A stretch of DNA of 64,000 bases from Agelas oroides (Eukaryota; Porifera; Demospongiae; Agelasida; Agelasidae). Below are positions 31,190 to 43,800 of this stretch, in pieces (the first letter of the stretch is position 1; every line of letters begins with the position of its first letter). Location: positions 2,873,004 through 2,937,003 of the forward strand of contig OX422202.1 in assembly GCA_949130485.1 (NCBI GenBank). Reading direction: 5' to 3'. A program made the position numbers and the translations under genes. The notes under the pieces were generated by a model, which made no database searches, was not told where the DNA came from, and saw only the letters and a program-made list of their open reading frames with translations.

Positions 31190-31678
31190 CTTCGTCGATG
31201 TGTGAATATCTAACGATCCAGGAAGCGCGTATGAGCCCCGCCCTTCATTAACGGAAGTTAGCACACAGCGCTTCGAACACGCGGCGATCCGATGTTAGTA
31301 GTGACTTGGACCCTCCCACCTTGCGAACAATGGCAACAACAATATGGTCTGCACCAGCTGCATGTTTATAGGTGTGAAACTCATGCATTACATGCTGCAA
31401 GTTTTGATCACAATAAGAAGCCCAATCTATAATTTGCTTGCTCAGGCTCGCCCCCACAATGTTTCACATTCCACTAGTATGAATATTGTGTAGAGCTGAC
31501 AGCTAGTGTCACAGGTGTTCAAAAAATAGCTAGCCCATATTCACAGATCCTGGTAATTATTAGCAACATCCCACTGTGCATAAGCCAACAGTGCTGTAGC
31601 AGTCAATAGCTATACAGGTATCTAATTTTAGACATTGTAGATGCAAGAAAGGGAAAAGGCTAGGGCCCCTGAAGCACA

Positions 31679-34047
31679 ATGCCAAAGAATAAAGGTGAGG
31701 CTATAAAGCTTGCTTTACCGTGTGTACTGCAGCTGCAGTCGATAGCATAAGAGGGGCTACCGCGTTACTGATTACAATAACTAACAATGGTTAGCCCCAC
31801 TTAGCTATGGGCACGGCGAGCCAGCGATGTCATCGCGGATTGCGTCCGGCGCGGATTGTGTCCGGCCGGACGGTAACGCCGATCTGACCTGCCCGGACGT
31901 CGACCGTAGAGCGCCTGACGCGTTCAAGGTCGAAGAAAGCCAGTCGGGCCAGTCGTGTTTTCCTTTTCGACCTTCCCTGCTGCACTCGGAGACCAGGCGG
32001 ATGAAGAGCATACACATGCAGAGATGCAGCAGCAATTGAATGAAGATACTGTCTCTTCACTCTCAATTGCTGCATCTCGTTTTGCCTCACTGGAGTGATC
32101 TCAGAGTATCTTGTCCCCCCCCCACCCCACCCGCCCTTCCGGGTTGTAAAATGTTCCAAGATTCATTTAGTGTTACAGACAGCATATTGTGCATATCCAA
32201 ATTGTCATATCCAGTCTTCAATATATGAACTCAAGCTGTCAGTCATGCATGATAGAGATTGAAACCTCAGTTGCCAATCAGACAGTGGATTGCCTGAGCT
32301 ACTGATTGGTCAAACTAGTTTATTACTGAGTCTGACTGACAAGTGACCTACAGCTGGTACACATGCAGTACCACACAATAAAACTGGAGGCAGCAAAGGT
32401 CTGCATAGCAAAGAGGCTAGAACACATGTATACACCCATGCAAAAACCAAAAGGCATTATTCTCTGAGTTCCTTATTGCTTCATTCATTACTGAATCTAC
32501 TTTTTGCTGTTTCAGGAAAAGGTGGAAAGAATCGCAAGCGGGGAAAGAGCCAAGATGAGGAGAAAGTGAAGAGAGATCTGATTTTCAAAGAATATCTTCA
32601 AGGTTAGAAATTGGGCCATAGTATCTATATTGATTAAACTTTTCACTATACTGAGTATCTAATACAGAGTATGCCCAGGTGAAAAAAGTGCTGGGCGGGT
32701 GCCGGATACTGGCATACTGCTTTGATGGCAAAGAGAGGCGCTGTCATATTCCTGGGAGCTTCAAAAAGCGGGTATGTTGGTTGCACACGAGAACTTTCAG
32801 ATTCACAGTAGCTAGTTGGCACTCGTGAAGGATACTATATAGTGTACAGTTAGTTGCATTTCTTATGTGTAGCTAGAGGTCTCTGAACCACTAAATACAA
32901 CTTCTCAGCATAAATTTTTTTCCTGGGCCCCCCTGGTGGCCTGATGGTAATGCAAGCTTGCTACCTAGGCCCTGGCATCACTATAAAATCAGAACTGCAG
33001 AACATTAATCAGTGTGTACGTAGTTCTTACATCACTTTTATAATTGGGCATATTAATATTATACCTCACACAGGTTTGGATACGGGATGGAGACATCATT
33101 CTGGTGAGTTTGAGGGAGTTCCAAGATGATGTTGCAGATGTTATCCACAAGTACTATCGAGGAGAAGCAAGGAGCTTGGTACACCTGAAAGAAATCCCAG
33201 AGTCAGGTAGGTAAAATAAAGCAACTGAAGTGCAATAAGGTACATATAGGTATGGCCTTTGTATAGCTATTTACGTACCTTCAGTTTTATATTATCCTTA
33301 CCTTTTTTTATGCTCTTGACATACCACCCTATTGATATGCCAAGTTCACTGACATCAACACTTGCTCAGTCCTTCTCTCTGCATGTGTATATAGATTAGT
33401 CGGGTCAACAAAACACTATAACAAAGATGCATGGGTAGTAGCTATGTTTGTGTGGGTGCTGGGTGGGTGCTGGGTACTTAATTTCTTGTGGAGGAAAGGA
33501 TCTGGGTGCAAGGCTATACTACTATTAGTAGTGTCAATCTATCCAGGCTCATTTGCTTTTTGTGTGGAAAATAGAAATGAGCCCAGGTTGTACAAGACCA
33601 CCAGTTTTTAGCAGTGCATGGTGTTGATTCGCTTATGTATGAGATGTCGCTGTAATAATTATTGTGTTGCATGCTGTCTACTTGCAGTTGACCTGTCATA
33701 CACTGGTATGCAGTATGAGGATGAGGAGGATGACTTCAGAGTGGATTTTGATTACTTTGGCTATCTACGTAACCCAGAGGAGTACCGACGGATACGGTCC
33801 ACTGGAGTATTAAACATGGATGATGAAGATGTGTGTTATCTGTCCAGAACCGATATGAAAAATAGCTATTGAGTAGATATCTAGCTACGTACTAGTTTTG
33901 AAATTTAACCCCACTCTCATTTTCCTCACATATTCCAAGCAACCATTTGACTTGAATCAAAGCAGTTTCTAATTTCATCTTGCATTTCTACAGGTTGACT
34001 ACTACGAGAGTCTTAAGGAGAAGGGCATTCAAGGACCAGAGATATAG
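31679..34047 (+). CDS. eIF1A-like protein, tandem copy B (6 exons, 178 aa)
   Basis: A second eIF1A-related gene in the same orientation as copy A. Exons: 31679-31694, 32516-32602, 32668-32771, 33074-33206, 33688-33830, 33994-34047; phases close. The N-tail ([20 protein letters not shown]) is much closer to standard eIF1A than in copy A. The OB fold follows with [24 protein letters not shown] and [19 protein letters not shown]. The tail [20 protein letters not shown] and [14 protein letters not shown] is shared with copy A, so it arose before the duplication. The protein is about 34 residues longer than typical eIF1A. Intron 1 has a GC-rich block (31800-31990) unlike its surroundings. It could be a specialised paralogue, with standard eIF1A encoded elsewhere. 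Confidence 0.82.
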
Positions 34048-34737
34048 ACACACCAAGAACAACCACACCATTGCTGGTGCATGGCTAGCATGCAATTCAG
34101 TGGTACTTTGTGTAGCAAATATAATATCATGTATCATCCCCTTTAGCATGGTATTCAGTTTGTTGCTTGTTAACGGCTTATATGACATTAGCTACACGTA
34201 CTGTCATAGAACTATCAGTATTGGTGCATGCATCATGCTTCTATATATAATCGTACACCAGTCATGCCCCGACTTTCACCCCCTGTCCATCCCCATGCAA
34301 GTCTACATTAATTGTCATTTAACTTATAATTATGTATACCCTCCCCTTATCCCAAGCACCCTTTCTACTATCACCTACATGAATGTGTGTATCTTCGAAA
34401 TGTATTGCACCTAGCTGCTGATCATGATAACATGCATCAAATTTGGACGACAAATTAAGTACACTTATCATCAGTAGTTAAAAGGGTCAACAGAGTGATG
34501 ACGTGTGGTTCACATCCAAGTACTTGGGTATACCCTATTTGCATTGATAATTATTAGCACTTCAAGACACCATAATTATTATATGCCTCTTGCATTTCAT
34601 GTACAAAATATAGAACACATGATATCAAGTATAAAAAGTCAAAGCTCAATATGACATGACTGCATAACAGATACAGTGAAACTAAGTGACATCATTTGGG
34701 TGAAGCATGGATTTGATTAGTCCAGTCCCACTAATTT
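34048..34737. other. convergent 3' region between eIF1A-like B and afadin
   Basis: AT-rich, with no exon, repeat family or clear poly(A) signal assigned. It must hold the 3' UTRs of both convergent genes. Confidence 0.4.
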
Positions 34738-37700
34738 TTATAATTCTGTTTGTTGCCGCTGTATTCGTTCAGGGTGTCGTGGTGCTTGAGCTTTATAAGT
34801 CCTATCCATAGCAGACTTGATTTTGTCCTCAAAGCTTGTAAACTGAGCCTGATCTGGTCTTCCTCTACTATAGCTATGTCCCAATGAAAGTTTTCCCTCT
34901 CTGGAAGAGACATATCTATGAGTGTGCATTGAGGGAGTGGTGGGTTTCATGGGTGGGTAATTGTCTCTTTCAACAGCCCTTGGTACTTGGTAGGTGTGGT
35001 ATTGTGGCTGTGGCCTGGGTATACTTTCACAGGGAACATCATATAAGTGTTCATCTTGATTGGTATTGTCTTGTGGAATGGGTTTTGTACTCCCTCCCAC
35101 ACCCACATTTGACCTAAGTGCATTGTGTGATGAATACAATGAAGCCACTTGCCGTGGGGTAGCATAATAACTTTGATTGAAAGGATTTGCTGCTGACTTG
35201 GACCATTCGACTGGAGAATTAAGTTGATGTTCAAAAGCTTTTTTGTGGTGGGGAGAAGTGGCAGAGGAGGGTAGGTGCGACATGGAAGGAGCCTTCTCTG
35301 TGTCTCTTCTGGGAGGCATTACAAGATGTGGAAGGTAGGAGGGAGATTGGGGTGCAGGGAGGTCTGATTGTCGGCTTGCTGGGGACACACTTCTCTCAGT
35401 ATGATTGTGTTGATTATGCAGTCTAAGAGCTCGAGGAGAAACAGCACCAGAGGAGGGAACAACATCTGGAGTGGGTGGAACTCTTGATCTGTCTTGAACA
35501 GGGTGATCATGACCGCTAGGCATGGAGCTAATTGCTGTATTTATGCTTGGATTATTGATTTGATTAGGAGGATGCCCTCTTGGACGACTTTGCTTGGAAT
35601 AGGAATATCCAGATTGTCCAGAGGACTGGTACCTACCATGTGATTGGGGCTGGTAAAGTTGATCATTCCAGGTCGGAGACTGTCTCCAGGGTTCAGTATC
35701 TGTGGTGCGAGGAGGAAAGGAATAGGGGTGAGAGTGAGTGCTACCAGTATCTCTAGTACTGGTCTCTTGCTTCTCGATTCCAGTTGGCAGTTGGTATTGT
35801 CTGTGTGCAAACTCCTGCTGACGATAGTCTAGAAGTACTCTCTGTTTTGTTTCTGGTTGAAAATGGCCACTGTGAAGATCCAACTCTTTTGCTGCCTTAA
35901 CTGGAGGACTATCAATGCTAACCATAGACTGTACTTCATCCTCTTTGAGTCTATCCTCTTGAGAAAACTGCTCACCATGCTCTGTAGTAAGGGTGACTTT
36001 GGAGTCCGTGCTGTAGAGGTCAGTGTTGTACACCAACTTGTGTGGCTGATGATTTAGGTTGTAAGTGTGCCCTGGGTTCCAGCTGACAGGACTGGGATCA
36101 TCCTGGGTTGGTGCAGTAAGATTAGACTCCGAGATGGTAGTAAGTGCTTCTTTGGCAAGGTCTGGTTGCTCGTTTCCAGCTACCCATGTGGATGTGGAAA
36201 CTGTTTCTGTGCTCATAACACGAGCAGGAGTTGACCGGGAGGATTCAGTCCATTCACGCTCAGCAGGGGTTGTTATTGAGTGATGTCTCTCCCTGACTCT
36301 CTGTGTTTCTTGCTGGTGTAGGATATGCTCAACATCAATATGAGGCCCGTCTCTACTCATGCTTCGGTTTGATGTAAGCTTGGACGGAAGCATATCTGGA
36401 TGGTAGGGATCTGATCCCCTTGCTAGTGCAGGTGTTGCTGAATCTACCCTTTGGGCACCCTCAGCTTTCTGAAGCACTTGTCGTATTTCATTTGCTTGTG
36501 CTTCAAAGGCCTTCAACTTGGCCTTGGCACAATGCTCATTGTATTCAATTTTCTGCAAGTGCTCATTTCGATCTGCTCGAATTCTTTCAAGTTCTCTGAG
36601 CCTTCTCTTTTGTTCCTTCTGCCAACGATGTTGGTCAGTAGGGTTCAAACCAAATGTCCCATTCATCAGCTCATGCTCACGAAAGTTTGCTTCTACTTGC
36701 TTGAGGTTTTGTTCTTCTCTTTCTCTAGCAAATTTTATCTCCCGATATTTCTTTCTCTGATCACTAACAAGTCGCTCAAGTGATGAGAGCTCTTGCTTCA
36801 GCTCAGCAATGGAACTATCTGGCTCTGGAAACCCATCACTGTTTTCTTCCTTTGTGTTAAGGAGGTACTCGTGCTGCATATCTGCGTCCTTTTGAAAACT
36901 AGAGGCAACTTGGTCTCGTCCATTTCGCTCTAGACTTGTCTGCTCTTTCTGCTTCTGCTGCTCATATAACATCAGCTGTATTCTTTGTTTTTCGAGTTCT
37001 ATCTCATCAATTTCTAGCTCCTTCAAATCAGAATGGTCAAGATGGGACTTGCTGGATCTGGTGCCTGTATCCAGCTTTGGGATCATAGCAGTGATGCCTT
37101 GTGTGGAGGCCCCACTCAGTTGCGTGTGGTACATGACATCCATACTTAGTTTGTCCAAATGCTGCTGTTGCTGGCTTGGATTCTGTTGCTGGGAGTATGG
37201 TGTCAGCATTTGTTGTGAGCTGAGAGTTTGGTCCGAGTTGAGCATGAACATATGAGAATGTGAACTTGAAGGGGGAAGCAATGGACGTTCAGGTTCAGCT
37301 GGCAGGTAATCTGAGAATTTACTCGGAGCTTCAGAGACTGTGTGAGCATCCAGTGCTGTAGAAGACTCCAGAGCATCAAAAGATGACCGGAAATTTGTAG
37401 CTCTGGAAGGCCCAGTGTCCCTCACAGGAGGGGAAGAAGGCCTGTAATACCTACTGTCCATAAAGTCATCTCTTCTTGGGTAAGTGGAAGTGGTGGTATA
37501 GCTTGGTACGGGTGAGCCTGGACCAGGTCTATCTCTTTCAGGGATATTAGTGAGGGAGGACATGCTGCTTTGCATGTCAACCTCACTCCCCATACCTTTC
37601 TCTGCATTGTAGTGCACACTTTGTTCCATAATCCACTTGGTAATCTGAGGATTAGTGGCAGGGGGGAATCTTGAGTCAGGAGCTTGCACACGAGAGGAAT

Positions 37701-37865
37701 TAGGAGGGTGGGAGGAGGGTAGGTGGCTTGGCTCTGTTTGGTTATGCTCAGACAGTTTTCTTCTTTCTAGCCGAAATTCATGATGCTGGTATCTTTCCTG
37801 CCTCTGCCGTTCTCTTTGCTCTCGTTTTTGTCTTCTCATGGCCTTGTGAGCATGTGAAGAGGCTT
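34738..37865 (-). CDS. AFDN: afadin exon 12: coiled-coil and low-complexity tail
   Basis: One 3128-bp exon encodes residues about 1152-2193 and the stop. It starts after the acceptor CTTCCTTAG with QASSHAHKAM. Charged helical stretches lie near residues 1162-1190 (RRQKREQRERQRQERYQ), 1435-1465 (ELEIDEIELEKQRIQLMLYE), 1505-1555 and 1565-1625. Between them are Ser/Pro/Gln-rich disordered parts, including several PPxPxR-like stretches that could bind SH3 domains. In vertebrate afadin the tail is split over many exons; here it is a single exon. The last residues are PERIQRQQTEL; I do not see the vertebrate C-terminal signature. Confidence 0.9.
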
Positions 37866-40800
37866 CTAAGGAAGAAAGAGGAAGGAGTAATGAACCAACA
37901 CAAGATTAAACCATTTTCTTAGAGCTTTAGTAGGTACAGTGTTTATAAGTCTTGGTCATGCACAATAAGTCTGTGTTGTACTGAAACCATGTCCAAGGGC
38001 ACATGTGAACCAAGGCAACTGTAGCTTGTTAGCACAACTTTAATGTAGAAATAGTGTTGTTTGAGGAGAAATACAGTTGCCAAAATACACGATCATGCCA
38101 ATGGCCATACTATAAGATGCACATAAGTTACACAAAACATAAAGTAATGTTATACACTAGTGGTCTTTACAGTCTAACAGGTAGTGGGTTGAGATAGAAC
38201 TAACGGTGTGGATCATGTTTCCTGCTGTATCTTGGTGAGGGTTGATGGATCAAGTGAGTCAGGCTGTAGTGAGCAGCTGCCTGCTTAGCCACAACAAGGT
38301 TGACTACCATCCCTGTTCCTCTCAATATATGAGCAGCCCTGGAGGCACAAAGGGAAAGATGCTACAGTGAGCAGCCACAACACAAGTGGAAACCAAACCA
38401 TCTTTTGGCATGCAAATGAGGTTTGCACAATGTAGCTTGCAAATATCGTAAGCTCGTGATAATTTGCCCCCTTTGAGCAAGCGCCTATTTATCCCTCAAG
38501 TTCCTACAATGGTAATTTTTACTTGTTTAAATGCCTGGTGGTGCTAGGCATGTTTTCAGTGAGCTTTTAGTTTAGCGCAGTCATCAAGTATTTTCATAAG
38601 TGTGTACGCACAAAACCACTAGCCTCATTTGCAGGCCACCACGCAAGTTTCCATGGTTACAACAAACTCAAGCGGCTCGTCCCCTGTTACCACTGATGAT
38701 GTACTTCAACGCCTCTTGGCTTAGTATCAACACAGGTACTGCTGATTTCCCATAGTACACAACCAGTCATGCTGCTGTTCTTCTGGAAAGCCACTGTTGA
38801 CGTCACGTGTAACATTACATTGAACCAGGGGCGTATGGTCAAGACTAATTGATATATTCAAGTAAATGCCCCCTCCTGACTTTATACTCAAAGTAGTGTA
38901 GAAAAAGGAAGGAAGGGGGGGGGGGGGGGGGCATATTATTGCAAACTTACTGTATACACAGTTAATAAGCAATACATGGAAGAGGGAAGATCCAACTTAC
39001 TGCTCTTGTGTACACCCATCCAATCTGACGCCATCCACCGTGAGAATCTGGTCACCGGGCTTCAGACTGCCATCCTACAAAACCAAAAAGTGTTCAACAT
39101 GTGTAGCAACAGATGTACTGAGGGTCATGTATATAAGGCCACTTTGGTAACAATTACATAAACTACAGTACAGTTTCGATGCACCAAAACTTCCATAAGG
39201 GTGGGGTTCATACATGCTTCGTAGACACATCAGATATTGATACATCTACAAAGTTAGTCTCGTTCCCAGACTCTCAGTACAGTGCGTGCGTGTGCGTGTA
39301 CTGTACCGAGGCTCTGCATCTGCAAAGTGTGTGAGACCAGCACCCTCAACGGAAGAGTTTGGCAGTACAGTACTTCAAATGCAGCATGTGATCGAATGCG
39401 ATGAAATAGTCTACAGGACTGTCACAGATGGATGCTGTAGGCTTGGTACTTGATAGCCTGCTACAGTTGACTTCTAAATAGCCTCGTTCCCAGGCTCTCG
39501 AGCGTGGGCGGAGAAAAGAGAGCCTGGTACACACTGTTTGCGCATGCTCAGTTTGTCTAGAGAATTTGGAAATTTCTGTAAAATCTGCTTTGTTACACTA
39601 ACCTCCACAAAGCATGATGAATTCTTCTGTGTGAAAGATGCCTGCCACTGACCATGCTCTGTGTGGACGATGACGAGGGAGCGACGAAGGTAATCAGCTC
39701 TTCACTTGCAGGAATTATCCACGTGTCTGTCCATTCCAGCTAAAAGCTACGGCACATGACTGACGCAATCTTTCCCTTTGAAGTTTACCGATCGTCTTGA
39801 ACGAAGCAATGCAGACAGTTACCGTCAAAGTGATATTGTTTCCGACTTCAAAACCACCCGAAGGTGTCTCACAGGGAGTACAACCCACAGTGCAGCCTTT
39901 CAGGAGGTGAACTGTAATTTTAGTGTAGCGGAGTAGCGTGCAGGTCACCAAGGGAACTTGGTGCATTCGCAAACAGTGTGTACCAGGCCCTCTTTCCTCT
40001 TCCCCCGCACATGTGAGCCTGGGGATGAGGCTAGCTTCTAAACTGCTACAATGACCCCCTGACACCAGTCACCACAATGTCATACCCATCATATTCATCT
40101 TAGGTGTTCCCCAACCTGTTTGTGTGGAAAATGAAACTGGTAGTTACCTGATATGCAGCTCCTCCCTCCACCATTGACTTCACAAATATTCCCAAGTCAC
40201 CATGAGTTGCTGAGTTCTATTAAAAAACAGGGGAAATCAATGTCACTTACAGTCCCATTCACAGGCTCCAAACAAAGAGCTTTACATGGTCAGTTAAAGT
40301 GACAGTGACAGCCCCAGAATCTTGTTACAGGCAAAGCACACAACTGGGGTGGTGCATGAAATCAAAGTGGTTTAGCCATCTACACTTTGTTATTGAAGAT
40401 ACTTGGTAGACTCAAATAACATTACCAAATGGTAGCAGAATCGTGTGCGTCTGGACAAGAGCACTCCATAAAACTAAAGACCTTTGCACTTTAATTTCTT
40501 TCTGGTTGCTGTCAGGGAAGACAAGCAATCTTGCTTCTTTCAGATGGCAGAAGTTTACGCGTAAGGTTGGAGTAATGCACCGATTTTATGGAAGTGTACA
40601 GATACACATGTATGCATGCGTGAATACAGATACCAGACCCCATCTCTACAACACGAAACACTGTATTGATTATGAAGCTAGAAATGTTCCAGTGGTCTTA
40701 CTCTTCCTCCAATGATACTGATTCCGAGGGAGTTGTGTTCCTTTGTGAGCGTAAGGTGAACAATTGGGAGCTCAGGAGGATGCTCAGAGTACCTCGGGAG

Positions 40801-43800
40801 GGTGGTGGCCCCCTTCACCTAGTGTAAGAATGGAAGAGCAAACAGATAAAGGTCACAGCTACCTCTGTCAACTTACATGAAGTAAAAAGTGGCAGCGTGC
40901 TAGTGCTGAGGTAGCTACATGTAAAGCTGGCATAGAGGGGCGGGGCCAAGAGCTACTGTATGCATTATGTCATTACGCGTTGTGGGCAAAAACAATATTG
41001 GCAGATTTTAATTTTAATTTGGCGGTTTCAACCTCAACCACCAAACAGCCAAATTTAATGCGTCAAATTTTCCAGCTATACGGTAATTGAATACATACAT
41101 GTAGTGGGTCATTACATAACGTGTAACTTTAGTTAACAAATAACCTCGAAGCTCTGAAACTCTATGAAACTCTATACAGTGTAATAAAAAACAAATATAT
41201 ACTGTTGGGTGTAAGAAGAAAATATACTGGTCAGATATATTTCGGTTACACGAGTGATTAGTGCCCTAGCTACTGGACACTTAATCTACACACTGTGTAA
41301 AGTGAGCTGTACATGTGTGTGCAGTTTCTAAGAGTTTTCCACTATGTAATTGGCATTGACATAAATCCAGTTTCTGTAAATATTGCAGGCGTGACCATGC
41401 ATGCAAGATTGCTTTTATGTGAAATGCCCTTCCAATACCATTATGTGAATTTCTTTTTGTGGTATTGCGGCCCCGACACACCCATGTGGATTATGAAATA
41501 CCGACAGAGTTCGCACATGGTTATAGTCATGTCTAGTCGGGCTTGACAGGCTACCATGCACATCTATAAAACCCATTTCAGAAAGCCAATATTGGAGAAA
41601 AACTAATGCGCCACACAAATGGTAACTGTGCTTCTGTATCTGGCTACTTGTACCTTGGTTATTTGTGCAAATTGTACAAAATTTGCATTTCGCATAACTA
41701 GAATGTTCACACACATTTTCGTGCCTACAGTATATGTGACCCACTGAGCGAAAACCCGGCACATTGCACATTTTATGAAAATCGAGATAAGACCGGAAAT
41801 CGGTATACCAATTTGTAATTGTGTGGCAGGAAAAAAATGGAAGCGATCGGTTGCTTGGTTCCCGAGCTGCAGAGCGAAATGCGTAGCGGATGCGGAATGC
41901 AACTTTTCGAGAAAACGCAATGTTTTTACGTTGCTACGGTAAATTTTAAGGTCTCCGTATACTATCGTGTTACGTAAATTCTTGTAAAAAAGCAGCTTGG
42001 AAGTCGGCAAAGACAGTTGGGAAAGACAGTGGTTATAAAAGCGGGGGCTACGTTGTGTCTATGGACAGAAAGACAACCGTATACCGACTGGAAGCTGGTA
42101 AAATCGCGTTTTTTGAAGAACACGTACAAGCTGTCCATAGCAACGCGTTCCCGTATTTCACTGGCCTGCCTGTGAGTTTGAGCTTATATCGTCGCTATAG
42201 TAGCAGAGCCAGGCTTCATAATTCAGCATGATACAGTACAAGCCCCCTGTGACACGTTGGTGCAATAATCTGAGTTTAGCTGGGAAACGACCTGTACGGA
42301 TAAAATTGCCTCTAACTCAAATTCAATATTTGCGCGAAGTGCTGGGTTTTCGCTCAGCGGGTCACATATTACTGCCCAAGAAGTAGCTTAAATAGTTATA
42401 GCTATGAAATGATACATCTTCTAACTCCTGCATAATGGTGCCAAGGTTGTAGCTCATCACTCATACAGTTCCTAATAATGCACATCACACTGAAGCCCCT
42501 CCAAACTCCTCCATAACTTGTATGTACTAGCTACCTGTCTGTAGGGGCTACCATTCAATAAAGAGAATACAAACAAGTGAGACAGAGCCTTTGAGCAAAT
42601 TCCTCGACGACCTCAGGTCACATACTACTAATAATTCAATTAGTGCACGTACACAAGCTAATTGGGAAAATGAACGAGAGGCGTAGTGAATAACATTATC
42701 GTAAGCGGCACATTACCTCTGTGTCTGATGTCTTGTGGGAATGGCCAGCCACATGGGGCAGCGTAGCACTCACGTTAAGATTGCCTGGACAAGAACATAC
42801 TGTTGTCAACAACATGTACTTCATGTATAAATTCGTTTACATATACACCAGTACTACAATGTTATTGCTATAGCTTAGTTAACCTGCTGTCAATTGCAGG
42901 GAACATGGCGTAGTGCATAATTATCACTACAGTGCAAAGAGAGGCCTTGTGAATGTTATGTGCTACTGCGTTGGTAAGTGCATACGCTTATATTTCCACA
43001 GGAAGGAAATGAGCGCCTAACAATGAAATGCACTAACAGCGCATTAAGTGTGTGCTTTATTTAGAATCATGCAGTTACTGCACACAAACTAGCGCTTAAT
43101 ATTGAATATGTGCTTATAAGCAAAATGCACTTAACAATGCATGATACTGCATGATGGATTCATACGTTACAGCAACTGACAATAGGCCTCTCAGAAGTCT
43201 GAAATAATATCGCTTTGACCGTAACTGTCTGCATGTTTGTAGGCCTCTTACATAGTTACGTACAGTGTAACCTGTCTATAATGGTTGCCATGGAACCAGC
43301 ATATTTTTACTGTTTTGGACAGGTAGTTACTTTATCCGGGTCATTTTACACAGGACTAGTACAACTGGGACCGGGAGTAGTGGCCATAATAAAGAGGGGC
43401 TTACCCCCTTGCCACTCTGTCTCAGGATAACGATAACTAACAGCTTACACAGCTGCACAATGACTTCTGCATGGCATGTGGTCTACCCTTTGTGTTATAT
43501 ATACATGTATGAGTCTTAGTAGCACGGAATGTAAACTATGATCTTAGTAAAGCAGAAATAGTTCTTTGTGTGGACATATGCGACAGGCCCGGGTTGTAAT
43601 CAAACTTTATTCCATTGCATATTTCAATTGCATTTGAGTCTTCATAGTGCAAAACATTCATTAGGGTAGGGTTCATATGTGTTGTGTAGTTGTGTGGATA
43701 CACAACAAATCTACCCAGCATGTATGAGCCCTGCCCTTAATGAAAGTTCTTCTTCGCTGTAGCACTTCTAATGCTGTAACACAATCAACGAAATAATGTA

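Larger units (their letters stand above)
30754..31477 (+). mobile_element. Helitron-like element 3 of the trio
   Basis: It abuts element 2 with no spacer: CTAG at 30750-30753 is followed at once by TTGGGGCGAGCC. It ends CCACAATGT-TTC-ACATT-CCACTAG at 31477. Two MITEs are inserted (30827-30918, 31059-31189). Interior segments have open frames on both strands with no recognised domain. Confidence 0.55.

Noticed and set aside
30814..31251. 145-codon ORF across 30814-31251 as a gene.
   Set aside because: It runs through two MITEs and the Helitron-like backbone; most of the peptide is translated element ends.
41603..42010. 135-codon minus-strand ORF as a gene.
   Set aside because: It spans the end of the TA-target inverted-repeat element and unique intron DNA, with no recognisable domain.
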